A stretch of DNA of 6,567 bases, from assembly GCA_964596835.1 (NCBI GenBank), contig CAZQVV010000139.1, positions 1 to 6,567 on the forward strand. Direction: 5' to 3'. Below the pieces are notes generated by a model. It worked only from the letters and a program-made list of their open reading frames with translations, was not told the origin of the DNA and searched no databases. This DNA is from JAADGZ01 sp964596835 (GTDB lineage: Bacteria; Pseudomonadota; Gammaproteobacteria; UBA6429; Thiohalophilaceae). The position numbers and the translations under genes are program-made. Below, in pieces: positions 1 to 5,517 of this stretch (positions are counted from its first letter, which is position 1; each line of letters opens with the position of its first letter).

Positions 1-48
1 TGAGCCGACATACACATCCAGCATGCGTCCCTGGCGTTTACGTCCCAC
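1..48 (-). CDS. hipA: HipA-like toxin kinase, N-terminal 16 codons only (runs off the left edge)
   Basis: The minus strand directly after the hipB-like stop codon opens a reading frame that begins with GTG at 48-46 and reads MGRKRQGRMLDVYVGS to the window edge. The GTG touches the TAA of the upstream gene. It is preceded by AAAGGA with a seven-base gap, a good ribosome-binding site that lies inside the end of hipB. An ATG at 24-22 is a possible but less well placed start. A basic N-terminus followed by a short 'LxVYxxG' strand is typical of HipA proteins. These are serine/threonine kinases that inactivate glutamyl-tRNA synthetase (in the E. coli prototype) and are neutralised by HipB. Gene order and tight spacing fit a hipBA operon. 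No kinase motif lies in the window, so the identification rests mainly on context and the first residues. Confidence 0.6.
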   Translation of the reverse strand, partial: MGRKRQGRMLDVYVGS

Positions 49-294
49 TTAATATTCCTTTGGATCGAACTCGGCTTTCCGCCGCGGGACAACGGACAGA
101 TCCATGTCCAGAGCAGCCAGCACCCTGATCACAGTGTCGAGCTTTGCTGTGGTCACACCGTTCTCAAGATCTGAGACCAGGGCCTGGCGGATGGACGCTT
201 TTTGGGCCACATCAACCTGCCGCAAGTCCAACTTCTTGCGTGCCAGGCGTATAGCCGCGCCGAGATCCAGGTTGCTGCGTATGATATTTCCCAT
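49..294 (-). CDS. hipB: HipB-like antitoxin, XRE-family helix-turn-helix repressor
   Basis: This is an 81-residue protein with one XRE/Cro-type helix-turn-helix filling residues 9-66. The segment 'QVDVAQKASIRQALVSDLEN' (26-45) matches the scanning and recognition helices, and 'LVSDLENG' is the usual XRE signature. The C-terminus 'SVVPRRKAEFDPKEY' is the short charged tail seen in small HipB-type antitoxins. The frame stays open upstream to 360. I chose the ATG at 294-292 because the promoter -35 and -10 boxes (360-332) fall inside the longer version, and CAGGG sits about eight bases before the chosen ATG. By family knowledge it would bind HipA to neutralise it and repress its own promoter as a dimer. 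The adjacent hipA-like start, read with no gap, and the palindromic sites over the promoter support that role. It is small and typical in length, with no sign of damage. Confidence 0.82.
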   Translation of the reverse strand: MGNIIRSNLDLGAAIRLARKKLDLRQVDVAQKASIRQALVSDLENGVTTAKLDTVIRVLAALDMDLSVVPRRKAEFDPKEY

Positions 295-307
295 TGCTCT
301 ACCCTGC

Positions 308-368
308 TTATACGATTGGCCGTATAATAATCTTATATACGCTATAGAAGATAATGTCAACGTATACG
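308..368. promoter_or_regulatory. Operator array of TATACG/CGTATA half-sites over the hipBA promoter
   Basis: A perfect inverted repeat, TTATACG-N6-CGTATAA, lies at 308-327 around the expected transcription start. TATACG recurs at 336-341 on the -10 box and at 363-368 just upstream of the -35. The second of these is part of the palindrome CGTATACG (361-368). The three TATACG starts (309, 336, 363) are each exactly 27 bases apart. The architecture resembles the multi-operator hipBA control region of E. coli, where the half-sites are TATCC/GGATA, but the sequence is different. Binding by the local HipB-like protein is inferred from position. Confidence 0.6.
332..360 (-). promoter_or_regulatory. 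Sigma70-type promoter of the hipBA-like operon
   Basis: On the minus strand TTGACA (360-355) is followed after exactly 17 bases by TATAAG (337-332). That is a perfect -35, a five-of-six -10 and the optimal spacer. Transcription would start near 325, giving a leader of roughly 30 bases before the hipB ATG at 294. The promoter is overlapped by operator-like half-sites, which fits an autoregulated antitoxin. Confidence 0.75.
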
Positions 369-375
369 CTAGATC

Positions 376-408
376 GGATAAATTAACGATTACTAATTTA
401 GCCTATCC
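376..408. repeat. Nested inverted repeat upstream of the hipBA promoter
   Basis: AAATTA (380-385) and TAATTT (394-399) are perfect inverted arms eight bases apart. Outside them GGATA (376-380) is mirrored by TATCC (404-408), with five extra bases on the right side. Just beyond, CCGGCCGG (431-438) is a perfect eight-base palindrome. These could be a further protein-binding site or a weak hairpin. No T-run follows that would make a convincing terminator. The stretch 409-453 shows nothing else. Confidence 0.35.
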
Positions 409-453
409 TCGCCGTTTCCGGGGCTGCTAACCGGCCGGAATGAGCCGGGGTAA

Positions 454-513
454 TTGTCGAAAATCATTCAACGTTATCGAAACTACACCATTTTTAGATC
501 TTGTATCGAAAAA
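454..513. repeat. Left cluster of three TCGAAA boxes
   Basis: Boxes begin at 457 (TCGAAAA), 477 (TCGAAA) and 506 (TCGAAAAA), all in the same orientation and spaced 20 and 29 bases apart. The first lies in TTGTCGAAAATCA (454-466), which is repeated exactly at 5406-5418 in the right cluster. The cluster lies directly beyond the 3' end of the decayed integrase gene (stop at 526-528) and about 160 bases upstream of hipB. Possible roles are integrase arm sites, multiple terminal repeats of an IS21-type end, or regulator boxes. Confidence 0.6.
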
Positions 514-525
514 TACTGTTTGAGC

Positions 526-732
526 TTACCGCCCTATGTACACGGACCACGGCCTCGCGCTCATGACCGAGCTCCCGGCTGATTATGAGTCGTGCCTCGC
601 GGTCGGCCTTGCGCTGTTCCGGTGTCAGTGCCTTTGATTCAGGCCCACCGACGGCAGGACATTTCCAGCCAGTCGGCGTGCTTGGTTGAGTACGTCCCGC
701 TGTTCCTCCGCGGCGAGCCGCGGTCGAAAGCC
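526..732 (-). pseudogene. Tyrosine recombinase (Integrase_1-like) C-terminal remnant, frameshifted
   Basis: One minus-strand frame reads 'TGWKCPAVGGP' and then 'ARLIISRELGHER'. This matches, from memory, the C-terminal catalytic region of the Integrase_1 (PF12835-like) tyrosine recombinases, including the conserved ELGHxR box. Two codons further on the frame goes wrong. Skipping one base at 544 restores 'VYIGR' plus TAA (stop 526-528), the usual end of this family with the catalytic Tyr at 540-538. Upstream of the Trp codon at 667-665, a different frame ('GFRPRLAAEEQRDV...') looks more integrase-like than the open one, implying a second frameshift near 668. Stops then appear in both other frames. 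The N-terminal domain and the earlier catalytic Arg residues are not recognisable. The gene is a dead fragment of about 65 codons; its 5' limit is approximate. Confidence 0.68.
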
Positions 733-773
733 TCAGCTTACGCGGGACTCTCCCTGGCTGTCTCAACATTGAT

Positions 774-818
774 CGGTATGGAATGGAATGCACTTACGTA
801 TGCCGCCATACCGTATGG
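774..818. repeat. Palindromic GTATGG/CCATAC site between two recombinase remnants
   Basis: CGGTATGG (774-781) is the exact inverted partner of CCATACCG (806-813), 24 bases apart. The right copy is itself half of a 13-base palindrome, CCATAC-C-GTATGG (806-818). The six-base unit therefore occurs three times in 45 bases. It sits in non-coding sequence between the minus-strand tyrosine integrase remnant and the plus-strand serine recombinase remnant. That placement fits an attachment core or a recombinase or repressor binding site, but function is inferred from position and symmetry only. The rest of 733-862 shows no gene. Confidence 0.45.
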
Positions 819-862
819 AACGTCCGTAATGAACACAAAAAAGGCCGTTGGTTGAATAGGAT

Positions 863-1336
863 ATGACCATCACTGAACAGTTACTCGGCGATATCGTGTC
901 CCCCGAATTCGTCAGCAAAGTGAGTCAGGCCACCAAGAAGGTAACAAACTCATTGCTTGAAGATCCTGCAGAAGATCTTCGTCTCGAACTTGCAAATATC
1001 GATAAACAAATATCCAGGGCCATGGATCTGGCAATAAAACCAGACAATCCTGACCCTGCGCTGAAGAAAATAAATGAGTTAGAAATACAACGAAAACTCC
1101 TGGAAGATCACATTGTCCGTCTGGAGCTTGAGTACTCCATGCAATCGGCGCTCGCCAGCATCACCGAGACGCAGGTATCTGGCATCCTGAACAATTTCAC
1201 GGAAAATTTCCGGTCGATACCGAAAGGACGCTAGAAAGAATCTATCAGACCCATGGTCGAGCACATTGTGCTCGATCCAGAGACTTTAGATTGCTGTATC
1301 CACCACCGATTTGTCGTGGATGACAGGCTAAGTTAG
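863..1336 (+). pseudogene. Large serine recombinase, C-terminal part only, with an in-frame TAG
   Basis: The frame opens at ATG 863 and encodes 'LLGDIVSPEFVSKV' (residues 7-20), then a charged coiled-coil-like stretch (about 37-93) rich in Leu, Glu, Lys and Arg. TAG at 1232-1234 ends it after 123 codons. Reading through in the same frame gives 'MVEHIVLDPETLDCCIHHRF' and a stop at 1334-1336. That tail ('xVExIxLDPxTLxCxIHxR') is a familiar end of large serine recombinases, and the coiled coil plus the segment before it fit the same family. Shifting one base near 1330 yields 'KLASPRG', another common C-terminal tail, so a second lesion is likely. The catalytic serine domain and zinc-ribbon region are absent; a TAG at 857-859 closes the frame upstream. 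The remaining piece could at most be expressed as a 123-residue coiled-coil peptide without recombinase activity. Confidence 0.65.
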
Positions 1337-1544
1337 CGTCCCCAAGGGGAGGTGTGCCTATTCCTGTTTTGCGAGTCGTTAGTCATTTCCTGCTTACTTT
1401 CAATAAGATGAAGCGGATCAGGTTCCCAGTTGACGTGAAAATCAACATCCGATCATGTGAACTTCAATCTGGCTTATTGCCATTGGTTTTGTCTTCGGAT
1501 GTGATAGTTTACCTGGATTTAATTAATAATCATCAATAGTGTCC
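1337..1544. other. Intergenic stretch with no supported gene
   Basis: After the 'KLASPRG' echo of the recombinase (1330-1350) an open frame continues on the plus strand to 1539. Its residues resemble no family I recognise, it has no ribosome-binding site, and the base composition turns AT-rich from about 1500. I see no RNA gene or repeat here. It separates the recombinase remnant from the promoter of the ATPase gene. Confidence 0.5.
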
Positions 1545-1573
1545 TTGATTAAAATCTATATGCCACCTATTTT
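1545..1573 (+). promoter_or_regulatory. Candidate sigma70 promoter for the DUF4143 ATPase gene
   Basis: TTGATT (1545-1550) and TATTTT (1568-1573) are 17 bases apart, in AT-rich sequence just ahead of the gene. The match is moderate, four of six in each box. Transcription would start near 1580, inside the inverted repeat at 1573-1591. The start codon at 1602 has AGGA (1591-1594) seven bases before it. Confidence 0.45.
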
Positions 1574-1591
1574 GTCTCTCTAATAGAGACA
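1573..1591. repeat. Inverted repeat TGTCTCT-N5-AGAGACA at the ATPase transcription start
   Basis: Two perfect seven-base arms (1573-1579 and 1585-1591) flank CTAAT. The repeat begins at the last base of the candidate -10, covers the expected start point and ends at the first base of the ribosome-binding site. This suits either an operator or a leader hairpin that masks the site. It has no following T-run, so a terminator is unlikely. Confidence 0.5.
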
Positions 1592-1601
1592 GGATAAGAG
1601 C

Positions 1602-2900
1602 ATGGACGCCTTGCTTGAACAACTGATCGCCGATTTCCACGAACGTTCGTTACCCGCCCCCACTCACCGTGACGCAGAGCTTCCCACGCTATCCGGCAAG
1701 ATTGATGCCGTCATCGGGATGCGCAGGACTGGCAAAACCTGGTTTCTGTTTCAGACGATGCAGCACTATCTGGAGCAGGGTATTCCCAGGGAAACCATGC
1801 TCTACCTCAACTTTGACGACGAGCGCGTGCTACCCATGACGGCGGCAGAACTTGGTCAAATCACTGAGACCTACTATCGCCTGTTCCCCGAGCATCGGGA
1901 CCGAACCTGCTATTTCTTTTTTGATGAAGTGCAGAATATTTCCGGCTGGGAAGTATGGCTACGACATCTGGTGGATACTGAGCAGGTTCAAATTGCAGTC
2001 ACCGGATCTTCTGCAAGGCTGCTGAGTCGGGAGATCGCTACTGCCCTGCGTGGACGCTCTCTCAGCACAGAGATATTTCCCTTCAGCTTTCAGGAAGCAT
2101 TGGCACATGAAGGAATAGAAGGGTTTCCGGCACCACGACCGGGAGCCAAAAAACGCGCCCTGTTAGAGAATCGTCTGCGCCGTTATTTGCTTAATGGCGG
2201 TTTCCCGGAAGTTCAAACGATTTCGGACAACCACCGTATCCGCATTTTGCAGGAGTATGTCGACGTCGTCATCCTGCGAGACATCGTTGAACGCTATCAG
2301 ATCGGCAATATCCTGCCACTGCGCACGCTCATCCGACACTTGCTCGCAACGCCCGCGATTCTGTTCAGTGTCAACAAATTCTATAACGACTTGAGGTCAC
2401 AGGGTTTGGCCTGCGGCAAGAATACGCTGCACGACTACTTTGAATATCTGCAAGACACCTACCTGATCTATCCTGTCTCAATTCATTCGCGCTCGGAAAG
2501 GAGAGGACGGGTCAATCCTCGCAAGGTCTATGTCATCGATACAGGGCTGGCCAATGCTGTCCTGCATCGACCGCAATCAGACTGGGGACGACTACTGGAA
2601 AACTTTGTCTTTATGGAGTTGAGAAGGAAAGGACTGGCTATCGAATACTACCGGACCGGGAATGGATTAGACGTGGATTTCATTGCCACCGATCATCGTG
2701 ATGCACAAGCGCTCTACCAGGCGTCGCCGGAACTACGCGATGAACAAACACGCAAGCGAGAGGTCAGGGCGTTGACCTCCGCCATGCAGGAAACCGGAAT
2801 AAAAGGCGCAACGATTGTGAGCCTTGATACTGAAGAGCAGATAAAAACCGATGCCGGAGTCATTAACGTAGTGCCTGCCTGGCGGTGGGCCTTGCAATAG
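1602..2900 (+). CDS. AAA_14/DUF4143-type ATPase with PD-(D/E)XK-like C-terminus
   Basis: The protein has 432 residues, a normal full length for this family. Residues 34-46 carry the Walker A motif GMRRTGKT (39-46). CYFFFDEVQ (103-111) is the Walker B, with D108 and E109. TGSS (134-137) is the sensor-like strand, and ALRGR (148-152) is the conserved arginine segment. The second half is the DUF4143 region: a helical winged part around 245-290, then 'KVYVIDTGLANAV' (308-320), 'LLENFVFMEL' (331-340) with E333, and 'GLDVDF' (355-360). The last two recall the acidic positions of the PD-(D/E)XK nuclease fold. A Lys of the expected xVK motif is not seen; 'ALYQAS' stands there. The family is common in bacterial and archaeal accessory DNA. 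Its biological role is not established, so no gene symbol is given. Start: ATG with AGGA seven bases upstream. No operon partner is visible. Confidence 0.88.
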   Translation: MDALLEQLIADFHERSLPAPTHRDAELPTLSGKIDAVIGMRRTGKTWFLFQTMQHYLEQGIPRETMLYLNFDDERVLPMTAAELGQITETYYRLFPEHRDRTCYFFFDEVQNISGWEVWLRHLVDTEQVQIAVTGSSARLLSREIATALRGRSLSTEIFPFSFQEALAHEGIEGFPAPRPGAKKRALLENRLRRYLLNGGFPEVQTISDNHRIRILQEYVDVVILRDIVERYQIGNILPLRTLIRHLLATPAILFSVNKFYNDLRSQGLACGKNTLHDYFEYLQDTYLIYPVSIHSRSERRGRVNPRKVYVIDTGLANAVLHRPQSDWGRLLENFVFMELRRKGLAIEYYRTGNGLDVDFIATDHRDAQALYQASPELRDEQTRKREVRALTSAMQETGIKGATIVSLDTEEQIKTDAGVINVVPAWRWALQ

Positions 2901-2945
2901 CTTATTGCGGGACAGGGTGGGCGTCGCCGGGGCAAGGCGATAAAT
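2894..2945 (+). terminator. Weak stem-loops after the ATPase gene
   Basis: GCAATA-GCT-TATTGC (2894-2908) is a perfect six-base stem that includes the stop codon of the ATPase gene. A second stem, TCGCC (2924-2928) with GGCGA (2936-2940), is GC-rich and followed by TAAATA. Neither has a real T-run, so an intrinsic terminator is only a possibility. The rest of 2946-3006 holds the ribosome-binding site of istA and should hold the left end of that IS, but I cannot define its tip. Confidence 0.25.
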
Positions 2946-3813
2946 ACCTGAGGAGAATCAACCTGAAGGCAACCTGCGCTTCTTATAAGATACAGAGGAA
3001 GCCAGCATGCCAACAGAGAGGTTGTCCATGAGAAAGATCAAAGAAGTGCTGCGGTTAAATGCCAGTGGCATGAGTAACCGGCAAATTGCAAAAAGCTGCG
3101 GTATCAGTCGTCCAACGGTTTCAAAATACCTGGATCGGGCATCTGAGGCTGGATTATCCTGGCCTTTGCCATCAGATTTGAGTGATGCAACATTAGAACA
3201 GCAGCTATATCCGAGTCCTCCTGCGCGGGTGGAACGGGATCGAACACTGCCTGACTGGCCCGTTATCCATAAAGACTTTAAACGTAAGAATGTCACCCTG
3301 TTCCTGCTTTGGCAGGAATACCGGGAGCAACACCCCAAAGGGTATCAGTACAGCTGGTTCTGTGAACACTCCCGACATTGGCTGGGTAAACTGGACCTTG
3401 TCATGCGCCAGAACCACCGTGCTGGAGAAAAGCTATTTGTTGATTAATATGCGGATCACACCATACCGATCGTGAATCAGCATACTGGAGAAATCCACGA
3501 AGCCCCGATCTTTGTGGCCGTGCTGGGGGCATCCAATTATACCTATGCAGAAGCGACCCGAACCCAGAATCTGTCAGACTGGATCGGTTCGCGCCAACGG
3601 ACGTTTGACTTTTTAGGCGCTGTGCCTGAAATCGTTGTGCCGGATAATTTACGCAGTGGTATTAGCAAAGCGCATCGGTATGAGCCGGATATTAATCCTA
3701 CCTATCAGGAGTTTGCCCGTCATTACGGCGTTGCCATTATACCGGCACGGGTACGCAAACCCCAGGACAAGGCCAAAGCTGAAGTAGGCGTACAAATTGT
3801 GGAACGCTGGATA
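2946..3813 (+). mobile_element. IS21-family insertion sequence remnant
   Basis: Only the istA-side portion survives. IS21 ends normally begin with TG and carry several internal repeats of about 20 bases. I see no clear tip between 2901 and 3006, so the left limit given is arbitrary. The right break falls at 3813-3834, immediately before the Fic stop codon (3835-3837), with no istB. The element was cut by a deletion, or by the event that placed the Fic gene here. Confidence 0.6.
3007..3813 (+). pseudogene. istA: IS21-family transposase IstA, with an in-frame stop and truncated 3' end
   Basis: The N-terminus 'RLSMRKIKEVLRL' and the helix-turn-helix 'GMSNRQIAKSCGISRPTVSK' (21-40) are classic IstA. 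After 'EKLFVD' (141-146), where the Asp is the first residue of the DDE catalytic triad, there is a TAA at 3445-3447. The same frame then resumes as 'YADHTIPIVNQHTGEIHEAP'. Removing the single TAA codon gives the expected 'LFVDYA' motif, so the lesion is one extra codon rather than a frameshift. The second Asp is in 'VVPDNLR' (about 3631-3651) and a candidate third Glu is in 'KAEVGV'. Homology stops at 'VERWI' (3813); the following bases do not continue the family. About half the transposase, the helper ATPase istB and the right IS end are missing. The start is supported by AGAGGAAG five bases before the ATG. The element should be immobile. Confidence 0.88.
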
Positions 3814-3834
3814 TTTTCTTTCTCATTATTAACC

Positions 3835-5385
3835 TTAAGTCCCAATATGGTCGAATCCCTCAAATACATCCTGAACAATGTTTTCCAGTCCCTGAATCTC
3901 ATCGTCTGTCAGGGCGGAGAAATCCTTTTCACGTTTCCTTTTCGACAGTGTGCCGTTATTCTGGCGAATGAACAGGATAAGATTCTGTGCCAGTCGATCC
4001 GGCATCTCGATCATCTCCATGATTCTGGATATGGCTTCATCATGCCGGCGAAGATAATCAATCTCTCGGGGTAGATCGTGCTCAACCGTGTGCTGGAGAC
4101 AGGCGTAAAGAAATTCCGCCGCCTGAGTACAATCGAAATAACGGTAAAGGTCAGCGGTATCGTTTAGTACCTCGACGTTACGGTCAGTCGTGGGACGCCA
4201 TTCGATAAAATTCATCAAGGGCGCTGAATGTGCCTGCAACGTTTTGCGGTAATCATCAATCCGATCCAGCATAACAGAAGAAACAGGGAAGACCATGCCT
4301 GGTGGTGTGTACTTGCGCGCTGCCAGGACATGATGAATCAGGCAACGGTGCACGCGTCCGTTGCCATCTTGAAACGGGTGAGCGTAGATAAAACCAAATG
4401 CAGTCGCGGCTGCTTGCAGAATGGGATCAAGCCCGTCATCCCGCATCCGGCTATTTGCATCCAGCATGCCATCGCATAGATCCCCGAGATCCTCTGGACG
4501 AGCACCAATAAATTCCGGCAAAGGATCACCGACGTGATCGCGCTCGCCAAGGAACACACCATCAGGGCGCAGGCCAGGGAATACAAACCGCGTATCCTTG
4601 ATCAGGACCCTATGAAGTCGAACGATTTCTTCGAGTGTAAGCTCATTTTTCCCCGCCTGGAGAACAGCCTTTCCCCAACGTTCCAATCGGTTGCGCGGCG
4701 CGCGGTCACCTTCGATCTCGAAGCTCGCACGACTGTCAGCCAGTAGCAGGAAACTGGCGGCCCGCGTGACGAGGTGTTGGCCTGTGCGACCTACGGTCTC
4801 TGCGGCGTGTTCTGCCAATCCCAATGCGGCGAATGCTTCAAGCTGCTTCGTTCTGCGTATAACCGGACACCAGTCAGCGCTGCCAAGTAAATTATCTCGC
4901 ACTTTGTGACGCCTCGAGAGCTTTGCCTTTCCAGTGAAATAGGCTCTGGCATCCAACGCATCGACTGCTGTGACGTTGGGCGCGTCTTCAATGTCCAATG
5001 TCTGCCCTGTCAACAATTCATAGAAGAACCAGGCACGTCGTGTCTGCATACCGCTGGGCGTGGATCTGACATACGCTTCCAGATCAGCTTTGGACTCTGC
5101 TTCAAAGGCACGCTTTAATATCAGTAGGTCGATATTTTCGTGGCGCAGGGCAAAGGCCAGATGATCGGAAAACTGGTTGCCAGGTTGGTAGCGTTTATCG
5201 AAAACGCGAAAACCACCTTCCTCTCGCTGACTACCTCCAATATGTTTTTCGGAGACACAGCTTGGTTGCCGAACGGGCGTATGAAGGCCGAGCGCCTGGA
5301 CGAGCGCCGCCCAGCCGACGAGTTGTGTCCCCTTTGGAACGGTCTCCTCCTGGAAGCTGACTGGCATTTCTAATTTAAGGAGCAT
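3835..5385 (-). CDS. Fic-family protein adenylyltransferase, class II (N-terminal autoinhibitory helix)
   Basis: This 516-residue protein carries the full Fic core motif HPFQDGNGR at 336-344: catalytic H336, metal-binding D340, phosphate-binding G341-N342-G343 and R344. SFEIEG at 221-226 fits the inhibitory (S/T)xxxE(G/N) helix, with E225 predicted to block ATP gamma-phosphate placement. The inhibitory helix lies before the core in the same chain, which defines class II. Residues 1-215 are the N-terminal part found in long Fic proteins ('MPVSFQEETVPKGTQLVGWA', 7-26). The C-terminal tail (about 440-516) looks like a small winged-helix module. Such enzymes transfer AMP from ATP to Ser, Thr or Tyr of target proteins in the cytoplasm; the target here is unknown. 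No antitoxin gene is adjacent, as expected for an autoinhibited form. The start at 5385 lacks a strong ribosome-binding site (CAGG ten bases upstream); M7 is the alternative. All visible key residues are intact. Confidence 0.92.
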   Translation of the reverse strand: MLLKLEMPVSFQEETVPKGTQLVGWAALVQALGLHTPVRQPSCVSEKHIGGSQREEGGFRVFDKRYQPGNQFSDHLAFALRHENIDLLILKRAFEAESKADLEAYVRSTPSGMQTRRAWFFYELLTGQTLDIEDAPNVTAVDALDARAYFTGKAKLSRRHKVRDNLLGSADWCPVIRRTKQLEAFAALGLAEHAAETVGRTGQHLVTRAASFLLLADSRASFEIEGDRAPRNRLERWGKAVLQAGKNELTLEEIVRLHRVLIKDTRFVFPGLRPDGVFLGERDHVGDPLPEFIGARPEDLGDLCDGMLDANSRMRDDGLDPILQAAATAFGFIYAHPFQDGNGRVHRCLIHHVLAARKYTPPGMVFPVSSVMLDRIDDYRKTLQAHSAPLMNFIEWRPTTDRNVEVLNDTADLYRYFDCTQAAEFLYACLQHTVEHDLPREIDYLRRHDEAISRIMEMIEMPDRLAQNLILFIRQNNGTLSKRKREKDFSALTDDEIQGLENIVQDVFEGFDHIGT

Positions 5386-5388
5386 AAG

Positions 5389-5517
5389 TCGAAAACCTGT
5401 CGCGCTTGTCGAAAATCAGCCGAATTATAACAATAACATCGAAAAATATACACGCACTTTATCGAAAAACGTTCATTACTATCGAAATACGCAATATATT
5501 GGCTTAACATCGAAAAA
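5389..5517. repeat. Right cluster of six TCGAAA boxes upstream of the Fic gene
   Basis: Boxes start at 5389, 5409, 5439, 5462, 5482 and 5510. All read TCGAAA or longer on the plus strand, spaced 20, 30, 23, 20 and 28 bases apart. Four of the six are preceded by A (ATCGAAA). TTGTCGAAAATCA at 5406-5418 is identical to 454-466 in the left cluster, but the sequences between boxes differ, so the clusters are not simple copies. About three TCGAAA hexamers would be expected by chance in the whole window on both strands; here six fall in 129 bases. One further TATCGAAAA occurs inside the Fic gene (5197-5204), showing that single copies do arise by chance. Confidence 0.7.
5424..5432 (-). promoter_or_regulatory. 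Extended -10 promoter element for the Fic gene
   Basis: On the minus strand TGTTATAAT (5432-5424) is a perfect extended -10 (TGnTATAAT). Seventeen bases further upstream stands TGTATA, a poor -35, which extended -10 promoters tolerate. Transcription would begin near 5417, leaving a leader of about 30 bases. TCGAAA boxes lie in the spacer (5439) and in the leader (5409, 5389), so a protein binding them would be expected to affect Fic expression. Confidence 0.5.

Noticed and set aside
104..430. Plus-strand frame opposite hipB
   Set aside because: It is antisense to a well-supported HTH gene and its promoter, and its residues resemble no family.
494..793. 99-residue minus-strand frame as an intact gene
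   Set aside because: Only its C-terminal half resembles a family, and the true family ending lies in another frame. It is a by-product of frameshifts in the integrase remnant.
1354..1539. Small plus-strand frame between the recombinase remnant and the ATPase
   Set aside because: It has no ribosome-binding site and no recognisable family. It continues from the frameshifted recombinase tail.
2719..2930. GGCGTCGCCGG occurring twice (2719-2729 and 2920-2930)
   Set aside because: It is a short GC-rich match, one copy lying in coding sequence, with no further similarity around it. Most likely chance.
2714..3338. Minus-strand frames opposite the ATPase 3' end and istA
   Set aside because: They are antisense to clear coding sequence, with low-complexity Ser- and Arg-rich translations typical of shadow frames.
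4228..5373. Several plus-strand frames inside the Fic gene
   Set aside because: All are antisense to the Fic coding sequence, which has complete motifs across its length.
454..5517. TCGAAA box clusters as a CRISPR array
   Set aside because: The repeated unit is only six to eight bases and spacing varies from 20 to 30. There is no long conserved repeat and no cas gene.
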